Below, piece by piece: positions 25,477-33,640 of a stretch of 33,640 nucleotides of DNA. The notes below the pieces were generated by a model that saw only the letters and a list, made by a program, of their open reading frames with translations, was not told where the DNA came from and ran no database searches. This DNA is from an uncultured Hyphomicrobiaceae bacterium (GTDB taxonomy: Bacteria > Pseudomonadota > Alphaproteobacteria > Rhizobiales > CALHAX01): positions 1 to 33,640 of the forward strand of contig CALHAX010000094.1 in assembly GCA_937931785.1 (NCBI GenBank), given 5' to 3'. A program made the position numbers and the translations under genes. Positions within the stretch are counted from its first letter, which is position 1; every line of letters starts with the position of its first letter.

Positions 25477-26244
25477 TTATCCGCCGTAGATATCGAAGTC
25501 GAAGTACTTCTTCGTAATCGCATCGTATGTGCCATCAGCGCGGATCTTCTTGATCGCTGCGTTGAACTTGTCCCGCAGTGCCGTATCTTCCTTGCGCATG
25601 CCAACGCCGACACCTGGGCCGAACACGTCGACATCGGTCAACTCGCCCTTGACTTCAAAGCCCTTGCCCTCTGCGCTGTCGAGGAACGCCTTGATCGCAA
25701 TCGCGTCACCGACGACCGCATCAATACGACCGGCAAACAGGTCGGCGTTGTGCTCGTCAAACGCCTGGTAGGTTTTTACAGTTGCGTCCTTAAGATGCTT
25801 CTGGGCGTAATTCTGGTGCGTGGTTGAAACCTGAACGCCGATCGTCTTGCCCTTTACACTCGCCGGGTCTCCAGAAATGCTGGAGCTCTTGGCCGCGACG
25901 ATGACAGCGGGTGTGTTGTAGTATTTGTCGGAAAACGCGATCGTTTTCTGACGTTCCGCGGTGATCGACATGGATGCGACAATGGCATCAAGTTTCTTGG
26001 CAACGAGAGCCGGTATAATTCCGTCCCATGCAATCGGCGTCCAGACGCATTCTTCGCCCATCGCCTTGCACAGTGCTTCGCCAATTTCGATTTCCCAGCC
26101 GATCTGCTTGCCGGACGCATCCTTCGATGCAAACGGTGGGTAAGGTGATGAGTCGAGGCCGAGCTTGATCTGCGCGGAGGCCGATCCCGCGCCGAGGCCA
26201 ACAGCAACTGCCGCGATTGCGAACAGTTTGAACAAAGATTTCAT
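25477..26244 (-). CDS. Polar amino-acid ABC substrate-binding protein (HisJ/ArtJ type)
   Basis: This 255-residue periplasmic protein has a signal peptide (LFKLFAIAAVAVGLGAGSASAQ). The SBP family-3 fold begins IKLGLDSSPYPPF and has the ligand motif FDAIVASMSIT-like (LDAIVASMSITAERQK), where Ser/Thr and Arg bind the amino-acid group. The mature protein ends KKYFDFDIYGG. The ATG has AAGGGAG upstream. It lies between the ATPase gene (50 bp away) and the permeases. Arginine, histidine, lysine/ornithine or an opine are the likely ligands; I cannot tell which. Confidence 0.9.
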   Translation of the reverse strand: MKSLFKLFAIAAVAVGLGAGSASAQIKLGLDSSPYPPFASKDASGKQIGWEIEIGEALCKAMGEECVWTPIAWDGIIPALVAKKLDAIVASMSITAERQKTIAFSDKYYNTPAVIVAAKSSSISGDPASVKGKTIGVQVSTTHQNYAQKHLKDATVKTYQAFDEHNADLFAGRIDAVVGDAIAIKAFLDSAEGKGFEVKGELTDVDVFGPGVGVGMRKEDTALRDKFNAAIKKIRADGTYDAITKKYFDFDIYGG

Positions 26245-26294
26245 TGGTATACTCCCTTGTTATGTCTTCGATTTAGAGTTTGTCACGTCTTTCG

Positions 26295-27101
26295 TCACCT
26301 GCCAACGGTTTGAACGAATGCGCGGCATCGCTCGCTTGTGGCATTCGTAAAGACCTGTTCCGGTGTCCCCTCTTCCTCGACAAGCCCCTGATGCAGGAAC
26401 ATGACGTGGCTGGAGACGTCGCGGGCAAATGCCATCTCGTGCGTCACCAGGATCATGGTTCGACGTTCCTCGGCCAGATCCTGGATGACACGCAGCACTT
26501 CACCGACAAGTTCAGGATCGAGTGCCGACGTCGGCTCGTCGAAGAGCATGACCTTCGGTTCCATGGCAAGCGCACGCGCGATGGCAGCCCGTTGTTGCTG
26601 ACCGCCTGAGAGAAACGCCGGGTATTGGTCACGCTTGTCGATCAGGCCGACCCGCTCAAGGATCGCTTCGGCACGGTCCCGCGCTTCGGCTTTCGGGATT
26701 TTCAGGACGTGGACGGGCGCTTCGATGACGTTTTGCATCACCGTCATGTGCGCCCACAGGTTGAAGCTCTGGAAGACCATTCCGAGTTGGGTGCGCAGGC
26801 GTTCGACCTGGCGCTTGTCGGAGGGTTCTCGGTTGCCATCCGGACGCGGCGGATGAAATCTTACGGCCTCACCGGCGACGATGATGTCACCTGCGGAAGG
26901 TAATTCAAGCAAGTTTATGCAGCGCAGAAATGTGCTCTTGCCCGAACCAGATGCGCCGATGATAGAGACGACGTCGCCCTGGTGCGCATCCAATGACACG
27001 CCCTTGAGGACCTCAAGGTCACCAAAATTCTTGTGAAGATTTTGGACCAGAACGGCCGATGTGGTGTCGTCTTTTGCCGTTATCGGTGTCTGGTCGGTCA
27101 C
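26295..27101 (-). CDS. Polar amino-acid ABC transporter ATPase (HisP/ArtP type)
   Basis: This 268-residue ATPase shows Walker A GASGSGKST (49-57), the HisP-specific insert before the Q-loop (REPSDKRQVERLRTQLGMVFQ), signature LSGGQQQR, Walker B VMLFDEPTSALDP and H-loop ILVTHEM. It energises the two permeases further downstream. The start is a GTG at 27101 (GAGGATG upstream). Its start lies only 10 bp from the stop of the TRAP dctM gene, so TRAP and ABC genes are probably on one transcript. Confidence 0.93.
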   Translation of the reverse strand: MTDQTPITAKDDTTSAVLVQNLHKNFGDLEVLKGVSLDAHQGDVVSIIGASGSGKSTFLRCINLLELPSAGDIIVAGEAVRFHPPRPDGNREPSDKRQVERLRTQLGMVFQSFNLWAHMTVMQNVIEAPVHVLKIPKAEARDRAEAILERVGLIDKRDQYPAFLSGGQQQRAAIARALAMEPKVMLFDEPTSALDPELVGEVLRVIQDLAEERRTMILVTHEMAFARDVSSHVMFLHQGLVEEEGTPEQVFTNATSERCRAFVQTVGR

Positions 27102-27111
27102 ATTTTCATCC

Positions 27112-29742
27112 TCAAAAACTCAATGAGATATCACGGTGGACGGCGTTGCAACCTGCAATCTCAAGCGCCTGCGCGCGTGGGAGTTTAGGCTGGAGTCGCA
27201 AACCTATGGTGTCGCGAATGACGGCTTCGTACGTCTTGAGGCCGGGCAGTAAGCTTGCGGTAGCCTTCTGACGCCATTTGAGATCTTTCCGAAGTTCCTT
27301 GAGCGCATCGTCAAAGTGTTTTGCGAGTTTGGGATCGTCGAGCTTGCCTTTCTTGATCAGGCGACGGGCCTTTGAAAGACGCGATGCGATCTTCGACGAT
27401 CCTTTCGCCGCACGAATTTTCAGCGACACAGCCTTGATGGCGTCAATGGAGTCTGCAGGTTTCGCTGTCGCAGCGCTTGCAGCAATTGCAACGATTTCCG
27501 CCTCGACCCTGGCAAGATCTGCTGTTCCGTCCAGCACAGCAACGGTTTCACGAATGGGGTCATAGGCGCTGTCGACACTGCTGCGGTATGTACGACGCGC
27601 CTTCTGCTCGGCTTTCGTCAAAACGGCAAACACCTTATGTTTTTCGTCCCACTCCGGCGGAATGCCCGAAAGGAGCTCCTTCTTGCGTGCTTCAAGTTCC
27701 GTGATGTGGGTTCTTCCGATCTCGCCGTTGCGTTCGCGTTTGATGGCTGTGATCTCGCGATCGATCTGTCCGACCTGACGCTCAATCGCGCGCACCTCGC
27801 GATGCAGCGGCGCGTAATCGGGCGTTGCGGCCTCAACCGCTGTTGCGGTTTCCTTGATCCTGGCAATGTTCGAGAACGCAGCTTCAGCATCACCAAAACT
27901 TTCTTCGACCGGCCCCCTTACCTTCCTCGGCAGATCCTTCAGCGGCAGGGCCTTTGCCGCGGTGATGGCTGAGCGAATTTCGTCGCCGTCCTTCTGGAAC
28001 TTCACGAAAACGAATTGCTCGATGCAATGCTGCAGCCGTGGGTTCACCGGAGGCGGCGCCGTTTCTGACGTGAGCGACAGGCGCGATGGTAGGTAGTTCA
28101 CCAGGGGTGGGTAAGAGCCGACGATGCCAAGTGCGATCAACTGAAGGCAAATAAACGGCACAACACCCTTGTAGATGTCCAGTGTCTTGACGGCGGCTGG
28201 CGCAACACCGCGCAGATAGAAGAGCGCAAATCCAAACGGTGGCGTCAGAAACGAGGTTTGAATGTTAAGCCCGATCATGACACCGAGCCAAACGGCCGTG
28301 ATGTTGGCCGATGGGTCCATCAACAGGATCGGGGCAACGATAGGCACCACGACCACAGCTATCTCGATGAAGTCGAGGAAAAATCCGAGGAGAAAAATTA
28401 CAGCCATCACGATGATGAACTGAGACCAAAATCCACCTGGCAACGACGTCAGAAATTCCTTGACCAGTTCCTCGCCACCGAACGCTCGAAACGCAGCTGT
28501 CAGCATGGCAGCACCCAGCAGGATGATGAACACAAGCGATGTCGTCTTGGCTGTCTCCAGCATGACACCACGCAACGTGTCTTCAATACGGAATGTGCGC
28601 CACAGGCTCCAGAACACCGCAATCATGAAGCCCGTCACGGCTATGGCGGCAATTGTGATACCGAGGACATCGCTATCCGTCTTGATGCTGCGCACGTTGG
28701 TCGAGAAATTCTTCAGCACAAACGTAATCACAAGCAACGATACGACTGCGAGGATCGCCGGCCAGAGTGCGCGGGCCTGACCTTCCTTGAGCCGATAGCC
28801 AGCCATAATCGTCGCGCCGATCGCTCCGATCGCTCCAGCCTGATTCACGGTAGCGATACCCAGGATGATCGAACCGAGCACGGCGAAGATGAGTGTCAAT
28901 GGCGGGATAAGAATGAAGCCGACCTTGAGAGCGAGCCTTCTGTCGAACGTCCCCTCGAACGCAACGGATGGTGCCAGTTTGGGACGGAAGAATGCCAGCA
29001 CAAGGATGTAGAGCATGAACAGCCCCACGAGCACGAGCCCCGGGACCAGAGCGCCAAGGAACATATCTCCGGCGCTGGTTGAAACCACGCCAAACTCTGA
29101 CGGCAGGCCAAATGATCCTTCGTTGGTGGACTTGTAGAGATCCTTGCGCAGGTTCGCGGCCTGGTCGACGGCGCTGGACAGCTGGTCGGCAAGGATGATG
29201 AGCACGATGGACGGCGGGATGATCTGTCCCAGTGTACCGGAAGCGGCGATTGTGCCTGTGGCAAGCGGCGTGGAGTAGTTGTTGCGCAGCATGGCAGGCA
29301 ACGAGATCAACCCCATGGCAACAACGGTAGCACCCAGGATGCCTGTGGTTGCGGCCAGGAGTGCGCCGACAAAAACGACGGAAATTCCGAGGCCACCTTT
29401 CACCGGACCGAAGAGCTGCGCCATCGTCAGCAACAGATCTTCCGCAATCTTTGAGCGCTGGAGCATAATGCCCATGAACACAAACAGTGGAATAGCGATC
29501 AGGGTATCGCGCTCTACCTCCCAGTACACGCCGCGGAAGTTGGTGACGCCGGCCGTCAGCCAGTCAACTGGCCCGCCGCTCGCGAAGTAGGCACCACTGT
29601 CTCCTTCAAGGAGCGTACCGGTGGCGGCGGCCAGCAGGATGGTGATGATGGCGGAGCCAGGCAATGCGAAGGCGACCGGAAACCCGGAGCCAAGGGCCGT
29701 CGCCATGATGATGACGAGGAGGGCAAGGAAGAAAAGTTCCAT
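27112..29742 (-). CDS. dctM: TRAP transporter large permease (DctM) with long C-terminal tail
   Basis: This 876-residue protein is about twice the usual DctM length (425-460). Residues 1 to about 555 are membrane-embedded: typical DctM motifs include VFVGALLAATTGILGATVVAMGLISLPAML and GTLGQIIPPSIVLIILADQL. Extra loops and helices occur in the middle (about 190-380). Residues about 556-876 are hydrophilic and charged, with a coiled-coil-like stretch (EVRAIERQVGQIDREITAIKRE, about 648-669) and a Lys/Arg-rich part (SKIASRLSKARRLIKKGK). The frame is continuous with no sign of a frameshift. It is transcribed after dctP and dctQ. DctM moves the substrate with Na+ or H+; the tail may be a cytoplasmic regulatory domain. 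The family call is firm. Confidence 0.9.
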   Translation of the reverse strand: MELFFLALLVIIMATALGSGFPVAFALPGSAIITILLAAATGTLLEGDSGAYFASGGPVDWLTAGVTNFRGVYWEVERDTLIAIPLFVFMGIMLQRSKIAEDLLLTMAQLFGPVKGGLGISVVFVGALLAATTGILGATVVAMGLISLPAMLRNNYSTPLATGTIAASGTLGQIIPPSIVLIILADQLSSAVDQAANLRKDLYKSTNEGSFGLPSEFGVVSTSAGDMFLGALVPGLVLVGLFMLYILVLAFFRPKLAPSVAFEGTFDRRLALKVGFILIPPLTLIFAVLGSIILGIATVNQAGAIGAIGATIMAGYRLKEGQARALWPAILAVVSLLVITFVLKNFSTNVRSIKTDSDVLGITIAAIAVTGFMIAVFWSLWRTFRIEDTLRGVMLETAKTTSLVFIILLGAAMLTAAFRAFGGEELVKEFLTSLPGGFWSQFIIVMAVIFLLGFFLDFIEIAVVVVPIVAPILLMDPSANITAVWLGVMIGLNIQTSFLTPPFGFALFYLRGVAPAAVKTLDIYKGVVPFICLQLIALGIVGSYPPLVNYLPSRLSLTSETAPPPVNPRLQHCIEQFVFVKFQKDGDEIRSAITAAKALPLKDLPRKVRGPVEESFGDAEAAFSNIARIKETATAVEAATPDYAPLHREVRAIERQVGQIDREITAIKRERNGEIGRTHITELEARKKELLSGIPPEWDEKHKVFAVLTKAEQKARRTYRSSVDSAYDPIRETVAVLDGTADLARVEAEIVAIAASAATAKPADSIDAIKAVSLKIRAAKGSSKIASRLSKARRLIKKGKLDDPKLAKHFDDALKELRKDLKWRQKATASLLPGLKTYEAVIRDTIGLRLQPKLPRAQALEIAGCNAVHRDISLSF

Positions 29743-29748
29743 GACGCG

Positions 29749-30756
29749 TCAGTGTCCCGTCGCTGCAAGAATTGGGTCTTCGTCTTCGGGATGCTCACGA
29801 CCTCCAGGATCGCCACGATAATCAGCGACACTCTCCAACAAGTATCCGCAGAACTGGATCATCATGGTTACGGCAAACACACCGAGAAAACCGGCCATCA
29901 GATATTTCACGTACATGCCATAACCGGATTGCGATGTTTCAATGCTGATCAGAGGCGCGTTGATGACGCTCGATTTGCTGGCAAGCCCCAGATAAAGCAC
30001 AACCCAACAGAACAGGATCCCGAGCAGCACACAGCCTATGGCGTTCACCTTGCCCTTGGTCCGACGTGCAAAGCCGGCATAGAGCACGTCAACTCGCACG
30101 TGGCCTTCCTCGTGCAGCGTGTAGGCGCTGGCAAAAAGAAAGAGTGCCGCGTACCAGAACCGAACCAGATCTCCCATAAAAGCCTGCTCATAGGAGAAAA
30201 TAAATCTGGAGAGAACGATTTGCAGTTCTGCGATCACGACAAGCAGCGTGAGCCATGTGAAGCCAAGAGTGCGGGTGAAAATTGCTAAAATGAAACCGAA
30301 GATTATTAATGGAAAGTGCACCCAGGGACCGCGGAAACGTGACAGATCAAGTTTTGCAGCCAAGGCATCACCAAATACGGCAGGCAAGGCTCCTTCGACC
30401 CGAATGAAGGAAATGATCATGTCAGCAAGACCGACAAACAACACAGCCCAGAAGCAACCGCGGATCATGTAATTGACGATACCGGACATGACTTCGCTGT
30501 CCGTGCGCAGACTTCGCGAGGCGGTGCGCGAAACGAAGATAACAGGGATGAGGATGCAAGCGGCGTAGATAGCCCACTGCAGGAGGCTCAAAACGGTATT
30601 TCCGGAGCCAGAAAACGTAGCAAGCGGCCCTGGCCAGCCCTGCCAGTAGTTCAGATAGTTGTTCAGCAGAAAACCAAATGTGGCCGCGACTGTGCCCCAT
30701 GCAAACATCCGCAGCAAACTGGTTGATCTGGTCGCTTCAAATGCGTCTTCCGACAC
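29749..30756 (-). CDS. dctQ: TRAP transporter small permease (DctQ), enlarged
   Basis: This 335-residue membrane protein takes the place of the normally 160-200-residue DctQ. The DctQ domain is in the C-terminal half (LLVVIAELQIVLSRFIFSYEQAFMGDLVRFWYAALFLFASAYTLHEEGHVRVDVLY). The E-E-G-H-V-R-V-D motif is diagnostic. The N-terminal half carries four or five additional helices (GFLLNNYLNYWQGW onward). The start is a GTG at 30756 with GGGGGGAG upstream. Its stop is 6 bp from dctM. A hairpin separates it from dctP. Confidence 0.88.
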   Translation of the reverse strand: MSEDAFEATRSTSLLRMFAWGTVAATFGFLLNNYLNYWQGWPGPLATFSGSGNTVLSLLQWAIYAACILIPVIFVSRTASRSLRTDSEVMSGIVNYMIRGCFWAVLFVGLADMIISFIRVEGALPAVFGDALAAKLDLSRFRGPWVHFPLIIFGFILAIFTRTLGFTWLTLLVVIAELQIVLSRFIFSYEQAFMGDLVRFWYAALFLFASAYTLHEEGHVRVDVLYAGFARRTKGKVNAIGCVLLGILFCWVVLYLGLASKSSVINAPLISIETSQSGYGMYVKYLMAGFLGVFAVTMMIQFCGYLLESVADYRGDPGGREHPEDEDPILAATGH

Positions 30757-30847
30757 GAATGACTCCCCCCCTTAACGTTCTGCACCCGGTTCGCATTACA
30801 CCGGTTTCAATCGACCGTCGCATTCCGAACTACGCCCAACGATGAAC

Positions 30848-30874
30848 GGGGCCATGCGCACAATGCATGGCCCC
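30848..30874 (-). terminator. Hairpin between dctP and dctQ
   Basis: GGGGCCATGC (30848-30857) and GCATGGCCCC (30865-30874) form a 10-bp perfect stem with a seven-base loop, about 35 bp past the dctP stop. The following minus-strand bases (GTTCATCGTT) are only mildly T-rich. It probably attenuates transcription into dctQM or protects the dctP 3' end. Confidence 0.6.
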
Positions 30875-30909
30875 GGCGTTTTCAACCTCACGAGGAGGTC
30901 AGCGTACGA

Positions 30910-31992
30910 TTACTCGACACCCAGAACGCGGTTGCGTTCCTGGAGGTAAGGACCGTCGGACAGATTCATCCATCCCCCCACATCAGCGCGCGCTTTCAGG
31001 AAGCTGGCGTGTGTGCGTTCTGCGAGGTCCGAGTGGGCGCGTGCGGTTTCGAAGACTTCCTTGGCGGCTTCACCGAAGCTGTCGTAAACGTCTTCATTGA
31101 ACCGGCGAAGTTTCACGCCGTGTTCCTTGCGGAGTTTCGCGAGGAACGACCCGTTGTTGTTGTTGTATTCGGCCATCATGTAGTTGTTTTCCATGCCGGC
31201 CGCATGCTCGATCAGACGACGCTCGCCGTCTGTCAGGCCTTCCCACCAGGACTTGTTCATGCCGAGTGCAAGCTGTGACGCTGGCTCGTGCATGCCCGGG
31301 TAGTAGTAGTATTTCGCAGCTTCGTAGAACTTCATGAAGTAGTCATTCCACGGGCCGACCCATTCCGTCGCGTCGATCGCACCGGAGACAAGGTTTTCGT
31401 AAATCTGGCCACCTGGAAGTGACACGGGTGATGCGCCCAGTTTTGCCATGACGTCGCCGCCGAGGCCCGGGATACGCATTTTCAAACCTTTGAGGTCGTC
31501 TGCGGAGTTGATTTCCTTGTTGAACCAACCGCCCATCTGAACGCCCGTGTTACCGGCAGGCAAACACTTCAGACCGAAGCCACCAGCGAGTTCGTCCCAC
31601 AGCGCCTGTCCTCCGCCGTGGTAGACCCACGCGCACATTTCAGAATACGTGAAGCCGAAGGGAACAGCCGTGTAGTAAGCCCAGGCCGGGTGCTTGCCTT
31701 TCCAGTAGTAATCGGCAGCGTGGTACATCTGCGCATTGCCTGACGCGACGGCATCAAAGCTGTCGAATGCGCCAACGCGCTCACCGGCAGCAAAATATTG
31801 AATCTTCAACTGACCTTCTGAAAGGTCCTCGATACGCTTTGCAAGACGTTGTGCACCCGTGCCGAGCCCCGGGAAGTCGCGTGGCCATGTGGACACCATG
31901 ACAACTTCCTTGGCGGCTTTCACGATGGCAGGTGCCGCGACGGTTGCTACACCGGCAACACCCGCAGTCTGCAGAAATGAACGACGATCCAT
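30910..31992 (-). CDS. dctP: TRAP transporter substrate-binding protein (DctP family), Tat-exported
   Basis: This 360-residue protein begins MDRRSFLQTAGVAGVATVAAPAIVKA, a twin-arginine signal, so it is exported folded. The DctP fold shows LKGLKMRIPGLGG, where the Arg binds the ligand carboxylate, and LVSGAIDATEWVGPWNDYFM, a contact motif seen in keto-acid-binding members such as TakP. A 2-oxo acid or related carboxylate is the likely ligand; this is inferred from motif likeness. The ATG has GGGAGAAG upstream. It is the first gene of a transcript that continues to dctQ, dctM and probably the ABC genes. Confidence 0.92.
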   Translation of the reverse strand: MDRRSFLQTAGVAGVATVAAPAIVKAAKEVVMVSTWPRDFPGLGTGAQRLAKRIEDLSEGQLKIQYFAAGERVGAFDSFDAVASGNAQMYHAADYYWKGKHPAWAYYTAVPFGFTYSEMCAWVYHGGGQALWDELAGGFGLKCLPAGNTGVQMGGWFNKEINSADDLKGLKMRIPGLGGDVMAKLGASPVSLPGGQIYENLVSGAIDATEWVGPWNDYFMKFYEAAKYYYYPGMHEPASQLALGMNKSWWEGLTDGERRLIEHAAGMENNYMMAEYNNNNGSFLAKLRKEHGVKLRRFNEDVYDSFGEAAKEVFETARAHSDLAERTHASFLKARADVGGWMNLSDGPYLQERNRVLGVE

Positions 31993-32299
31993 ACGGTCTT
32001 CTCCCTTATGTCGTTATTGCCTGACGTTCTTTTACTAATGCTCCATTGCGAAAAAAAGGCGCGCCAGACTGGCACCAACCCCCTTCCCGTCGCGTCAGAG
32101 AACGGTTCAAACGGGCGCGCGAAGGGTCATAAAATGACACAACCCATGCCAGTTGCAGACACATTAGACACCAGATGACCAAATCGCAATTCGTCGTTTC
32201 AAACAGGATATTGGCACAATGGGGAAACCATGATTGGGGCCTGCCACTTCGCGCTACGGGACGAACCGGGGGATGCGCGTCGGTGGCAGGCCCTGCCAT
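31993..32299. other. Intergenic region upstream of dctP
   Basis: No gene is seen in this 307-bp stretch. It must contain the promoter of the TRAP operon, but no clear boxes were identified. A 15-bp near-palindrome (TGGCAGG-c-CCTGCCA, 32284-32298) lies directly after the stop of the secreted-protein gene and may form its mRNA 3' hairpin. Confidence 0.5.
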
Positions 32300-32797
32300 T
32301 CAACCGGCCCGCGCCTGCCGCACTGGACGTGGTCGAATGGAAATCCCGAACAGACGCCACTCCTCTTCGACGGGCGCAAACCGCAGGTCGAAGTGAATCC
32401 GCATGGGTGTGGTCGGGAAATAGCCTATAAGGCGCAAATGCCCTTCAGGATCGATCCAGGCTGGTTTCTTCAACAATGGATCGTACAAGATTGTTGGCGC
32501 CAGGCGGACCGGGCTATCCCGCAAGCGGGCAAAGATCTGCGCCAGACGTTCCGGATTGTTGGCGCGCTGGAATGCGGGCGCGGCAAGACTGCGCAGAACC
32601 TGATAGTTGCCGGTCCTGTTGGCCTGATCCAACGCAGCGACGGCGGAATGGACCAGCATTGCCATATGGTAGGCGCTCGGTACGGTGAGGGAACCGTTCT
32701 CACGGGTGGCTGCACCGAGCGACGTCGCGACCGACGTTACTGCGAGAGCGAGTGACACGCCAACTGCAGCGATACGAAGTATGTTCATTGTTTTCAC
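32300..32797 (-). CDS. Secreted protein of unknown function
   Basis: This 165-residue protein has a signal peptide (ILRIAAVGVSLALAVTSVATSLGA). The mature part has a helical stretch (SAYHMAMLVHSAVAALDQANRTGNYQVLRSLAAPAF) and then strands ending in DLRFAPVEEEWRLFGISIRPRP. It resembles small NTF2-like or DUF-type exported proteins of alphaproteobacteria (helix first, curved sheet later), but I do not recognise a named family. The start is a GTG at 32797 or an ATG at 32788. It lies 82 bp downstream of the autotransporter gene, on the same strand. Confidence 0.72.
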   Translation of the reverse strand: MKTMNILRIAAVGVSLALAVTSVATSLGAATRENGSLTVPSAYHMAMLVHSAVAALDQANRTGNYQVLRSLAAPAFQRANNPERLAQIFARLRDSPVRLAPTILYDPLLKKPAWIDPEGHLRLIGYFPTTPMRIHFDLRFAPVEEEWRLFGISIRPRPVRQARAG

Positions 32798-32879
32798 TCT
32801 TTCGAATTCACAAGGATGACAGTATCGACCGCAACACCTGCCTGCAGTTCAGCAGGGATATGCTGCGGTTGGCCGTGCG

Positions 32880-33640
32880 TTACCAGCCGACGGACAATCC
32901 GACACGACCGCCGACGTTGCCATGTCCAAGCCCCACGCCAATGCCGCCTGAGAGATAGACATTGTTGTCAATCAATGCCGCCCCGCCAAAGGCCATCGCG
33001 TTTTCCCCGCCAAAATGGCCGTAGCTGCCGGACAACGCGAATTCCTTGCCTGGAGGTAGTGCTGCGACACCCGACATGGCAAACGCCATGGCGATGCCTT
33101 CCGTATTTTCGCTGATTTGCTGGCTGTTCTTTTCGATTTTTCGGGAATTTTCCGCCACGCCGCCCGAACCGAAATTTTGCTCGAGGTTGGTGATACGTAT
33201 GTCGTGACCATCCACACGGGTATCGATGTTATCGATGTCCGTGCGGTTGCGATCGATATCGGTCCGGTTGTTCGAGATATTGGTCGTGTTGTTGGTAATG
33301 GCGGAAGTGTTGTTCGTGATCGCCGTCCGGTTGGTGGTGATGCTCGTGACGTTGTTTGCGATACCCGTTTCATTCGTTCCCACACGGTCCGTCAGATTGT
33401 CGATATCTGTTCGATTTGTCGTAATGCGTGTCTCGTGATTGGCAATCGACGCCGTGTTGGTGGTTATCGCGCCAGTGTTCGTTGCGATGCCTGTCGTGTT
33501 GGTGTCGATGTCCGTGCGGTTCGTCGCGATGCCTGCCGTGTTGGTGTTGATGTCCGTGCGGTTCGTTGCGATGCCTGCCGTGTTGGTGTTGATGTCCGTG
33601 CGGTTCGTCGCGATGCCTGCCGTGTTGGTGTTGATGTCCG
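32880..33640 (-). CDS. Trimeric autotransporter adhesin (YadA-like), C-terminal part
   Basis: The frame is open from the right window edge to a stop at 32880, giving the last 253 or so residues. A coiled-coil stalk of 14-residue units (DINTNTAGIATNRT) runs from the edge, becoming less regular (ITNNTTNISNNRTDID). A neck (VDGHDIRITNLEQNFGSGG) follows, then the YadA anchor: a helix (ENSRKIEKNSQQISENTEG) and four strands ending GGIGVGLGHGNVGGRVGLSVGW. Three copies form the 12-stranded outer-membrane barrel that displays the stalk. The final residue is Trp rather than the more common Phe. The N-terminal passenger is outside the window. An apparent GTG start at 33383 is internal and not the true start. 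Confidence 0.88.
   Translation of the reverse strand, partial: DINTNTAGIATNRTDINTNTAGIATNRTDINTNTAGIATNRTDIDTNTTGIATNTGAITTNTASIANHETRITTNRTDIDNLTDRVGTNETGIANNVTSITTNRTAITNNTSAITNNTTNISNNRTDIDRNRTDIDNIDTRVDGHDIRITNLEQNFGSGGVAENSRKIEKNSQQISENTEGIAMAFAMSGVAALPPGKEFALSGSYGHFGGENAMAFGGAALIDNNVYLSGGIGVGLGHGNVGGRVGLSVGW
33473..33640 (-). repeat. Four 42-bp tandem repeats in the adhesin stalk
   Basis: Units at 33599-33640, 33557-33598 and 33515-33556 are nearly identical (one or two silent changes). The unit at 33473-33514 is more diverged. Each encodes 14 residues, one full heptad pair of the stalk. The array probably continues past the window edge, and copy number may vary between strains. Confidence 0.9.

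Noticed and set aside
28258-29082. 274-codon plus-strand open frame inside dctM
   Set aside because: Rich in His, Asp, Arg and Gln, as expected for the antisense of membrane-protein codons. No family features.
33473-33640. Regular 42-bp repeats considered as a CRISPR array
   Set aside because: The units are contiguous with no spacers and encode in-frame coiled-coil repeats of the adhesin.

Overview
The window is chromosomal DNA from an alphaproteobacterium. The evidence is the gene order tolQ-tolR-tolA-tolB-pal-cpoB-tilS-ftsH-folP-glmM, a lysine/proline-rich TolA, an alphaproteobacterial-type heat-shock promoter before ftsH, a taurine-type binding protein and TRAP transport genes. Hyphomicrobiales or a neighbouring marine lineage is my best guess. 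The order is inferred, not proven.

Layout. Positions 1-1200 are relatively AT-rich and hold the start of an unknown gene (minus strand, running off the left edge), a small H-NS-like nucleoid protein and a gene-poor stretch with strong secondary structure. This stretch abuts the 3' end of an elongator tRNA-Met and may be the end of an integrated element. A minus-strand energy-transduction operon follows (1924-4805): periplasmic protein, ExbB, two ExbD proteins and TonB. In the second ExbD the proton-carrying transmembrane Asp is replaced by Asn. A divergent Rrf2-family regulator without Fe-S cysteines and with a basic tail lies upstream. Next on the minus strand come an FAD amine/amino-acid oxidase, a TauA-like binding protein without its ABC partners, an MsbA-type exporter and a LysE-type exporter.

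From 12022 to 23821 the plus strand carries the envelope and housekeeping block. It starts with the Tol-Pal machine, with an unlisted 39-residue lipoprotein and a terminator between tolB and pal. CpoB, the tRNA-Ile lysidine synthetase TilS, the FtsH protease, dihydropteroate synthase and phosphoglucosamine mutase follow. The window therefore holds two related proton-driven motors, TolQR and ExbBD.

From 23932 to 31992 the minus strand carries two transport systems head to tail. In order of transcription these are a TRAP system (Tat-exported binding protein, large DctQ, very long DctM with a soluble C-terminal tail) and, 10 bp later, a polar amino-acid ABC system (ATPase, binding protein, terminator, two permeases). 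At the right edge are a small secreted protein of unknown function and the C-terminal part of a trimeric autotransporter adhesin, with perfect 14-residue repeats running off the window.

Three copies of a roughly 90-110 bp dispersed repeat sit in intergenic regions (about 1.45, 11.6 and 23.8 kb). The observations most worth checking are the Asp-to-Asn ExbD, the cysteine-free Rrf2 protein beside it, the DctM tail, and the tRNA-flanking structured region.
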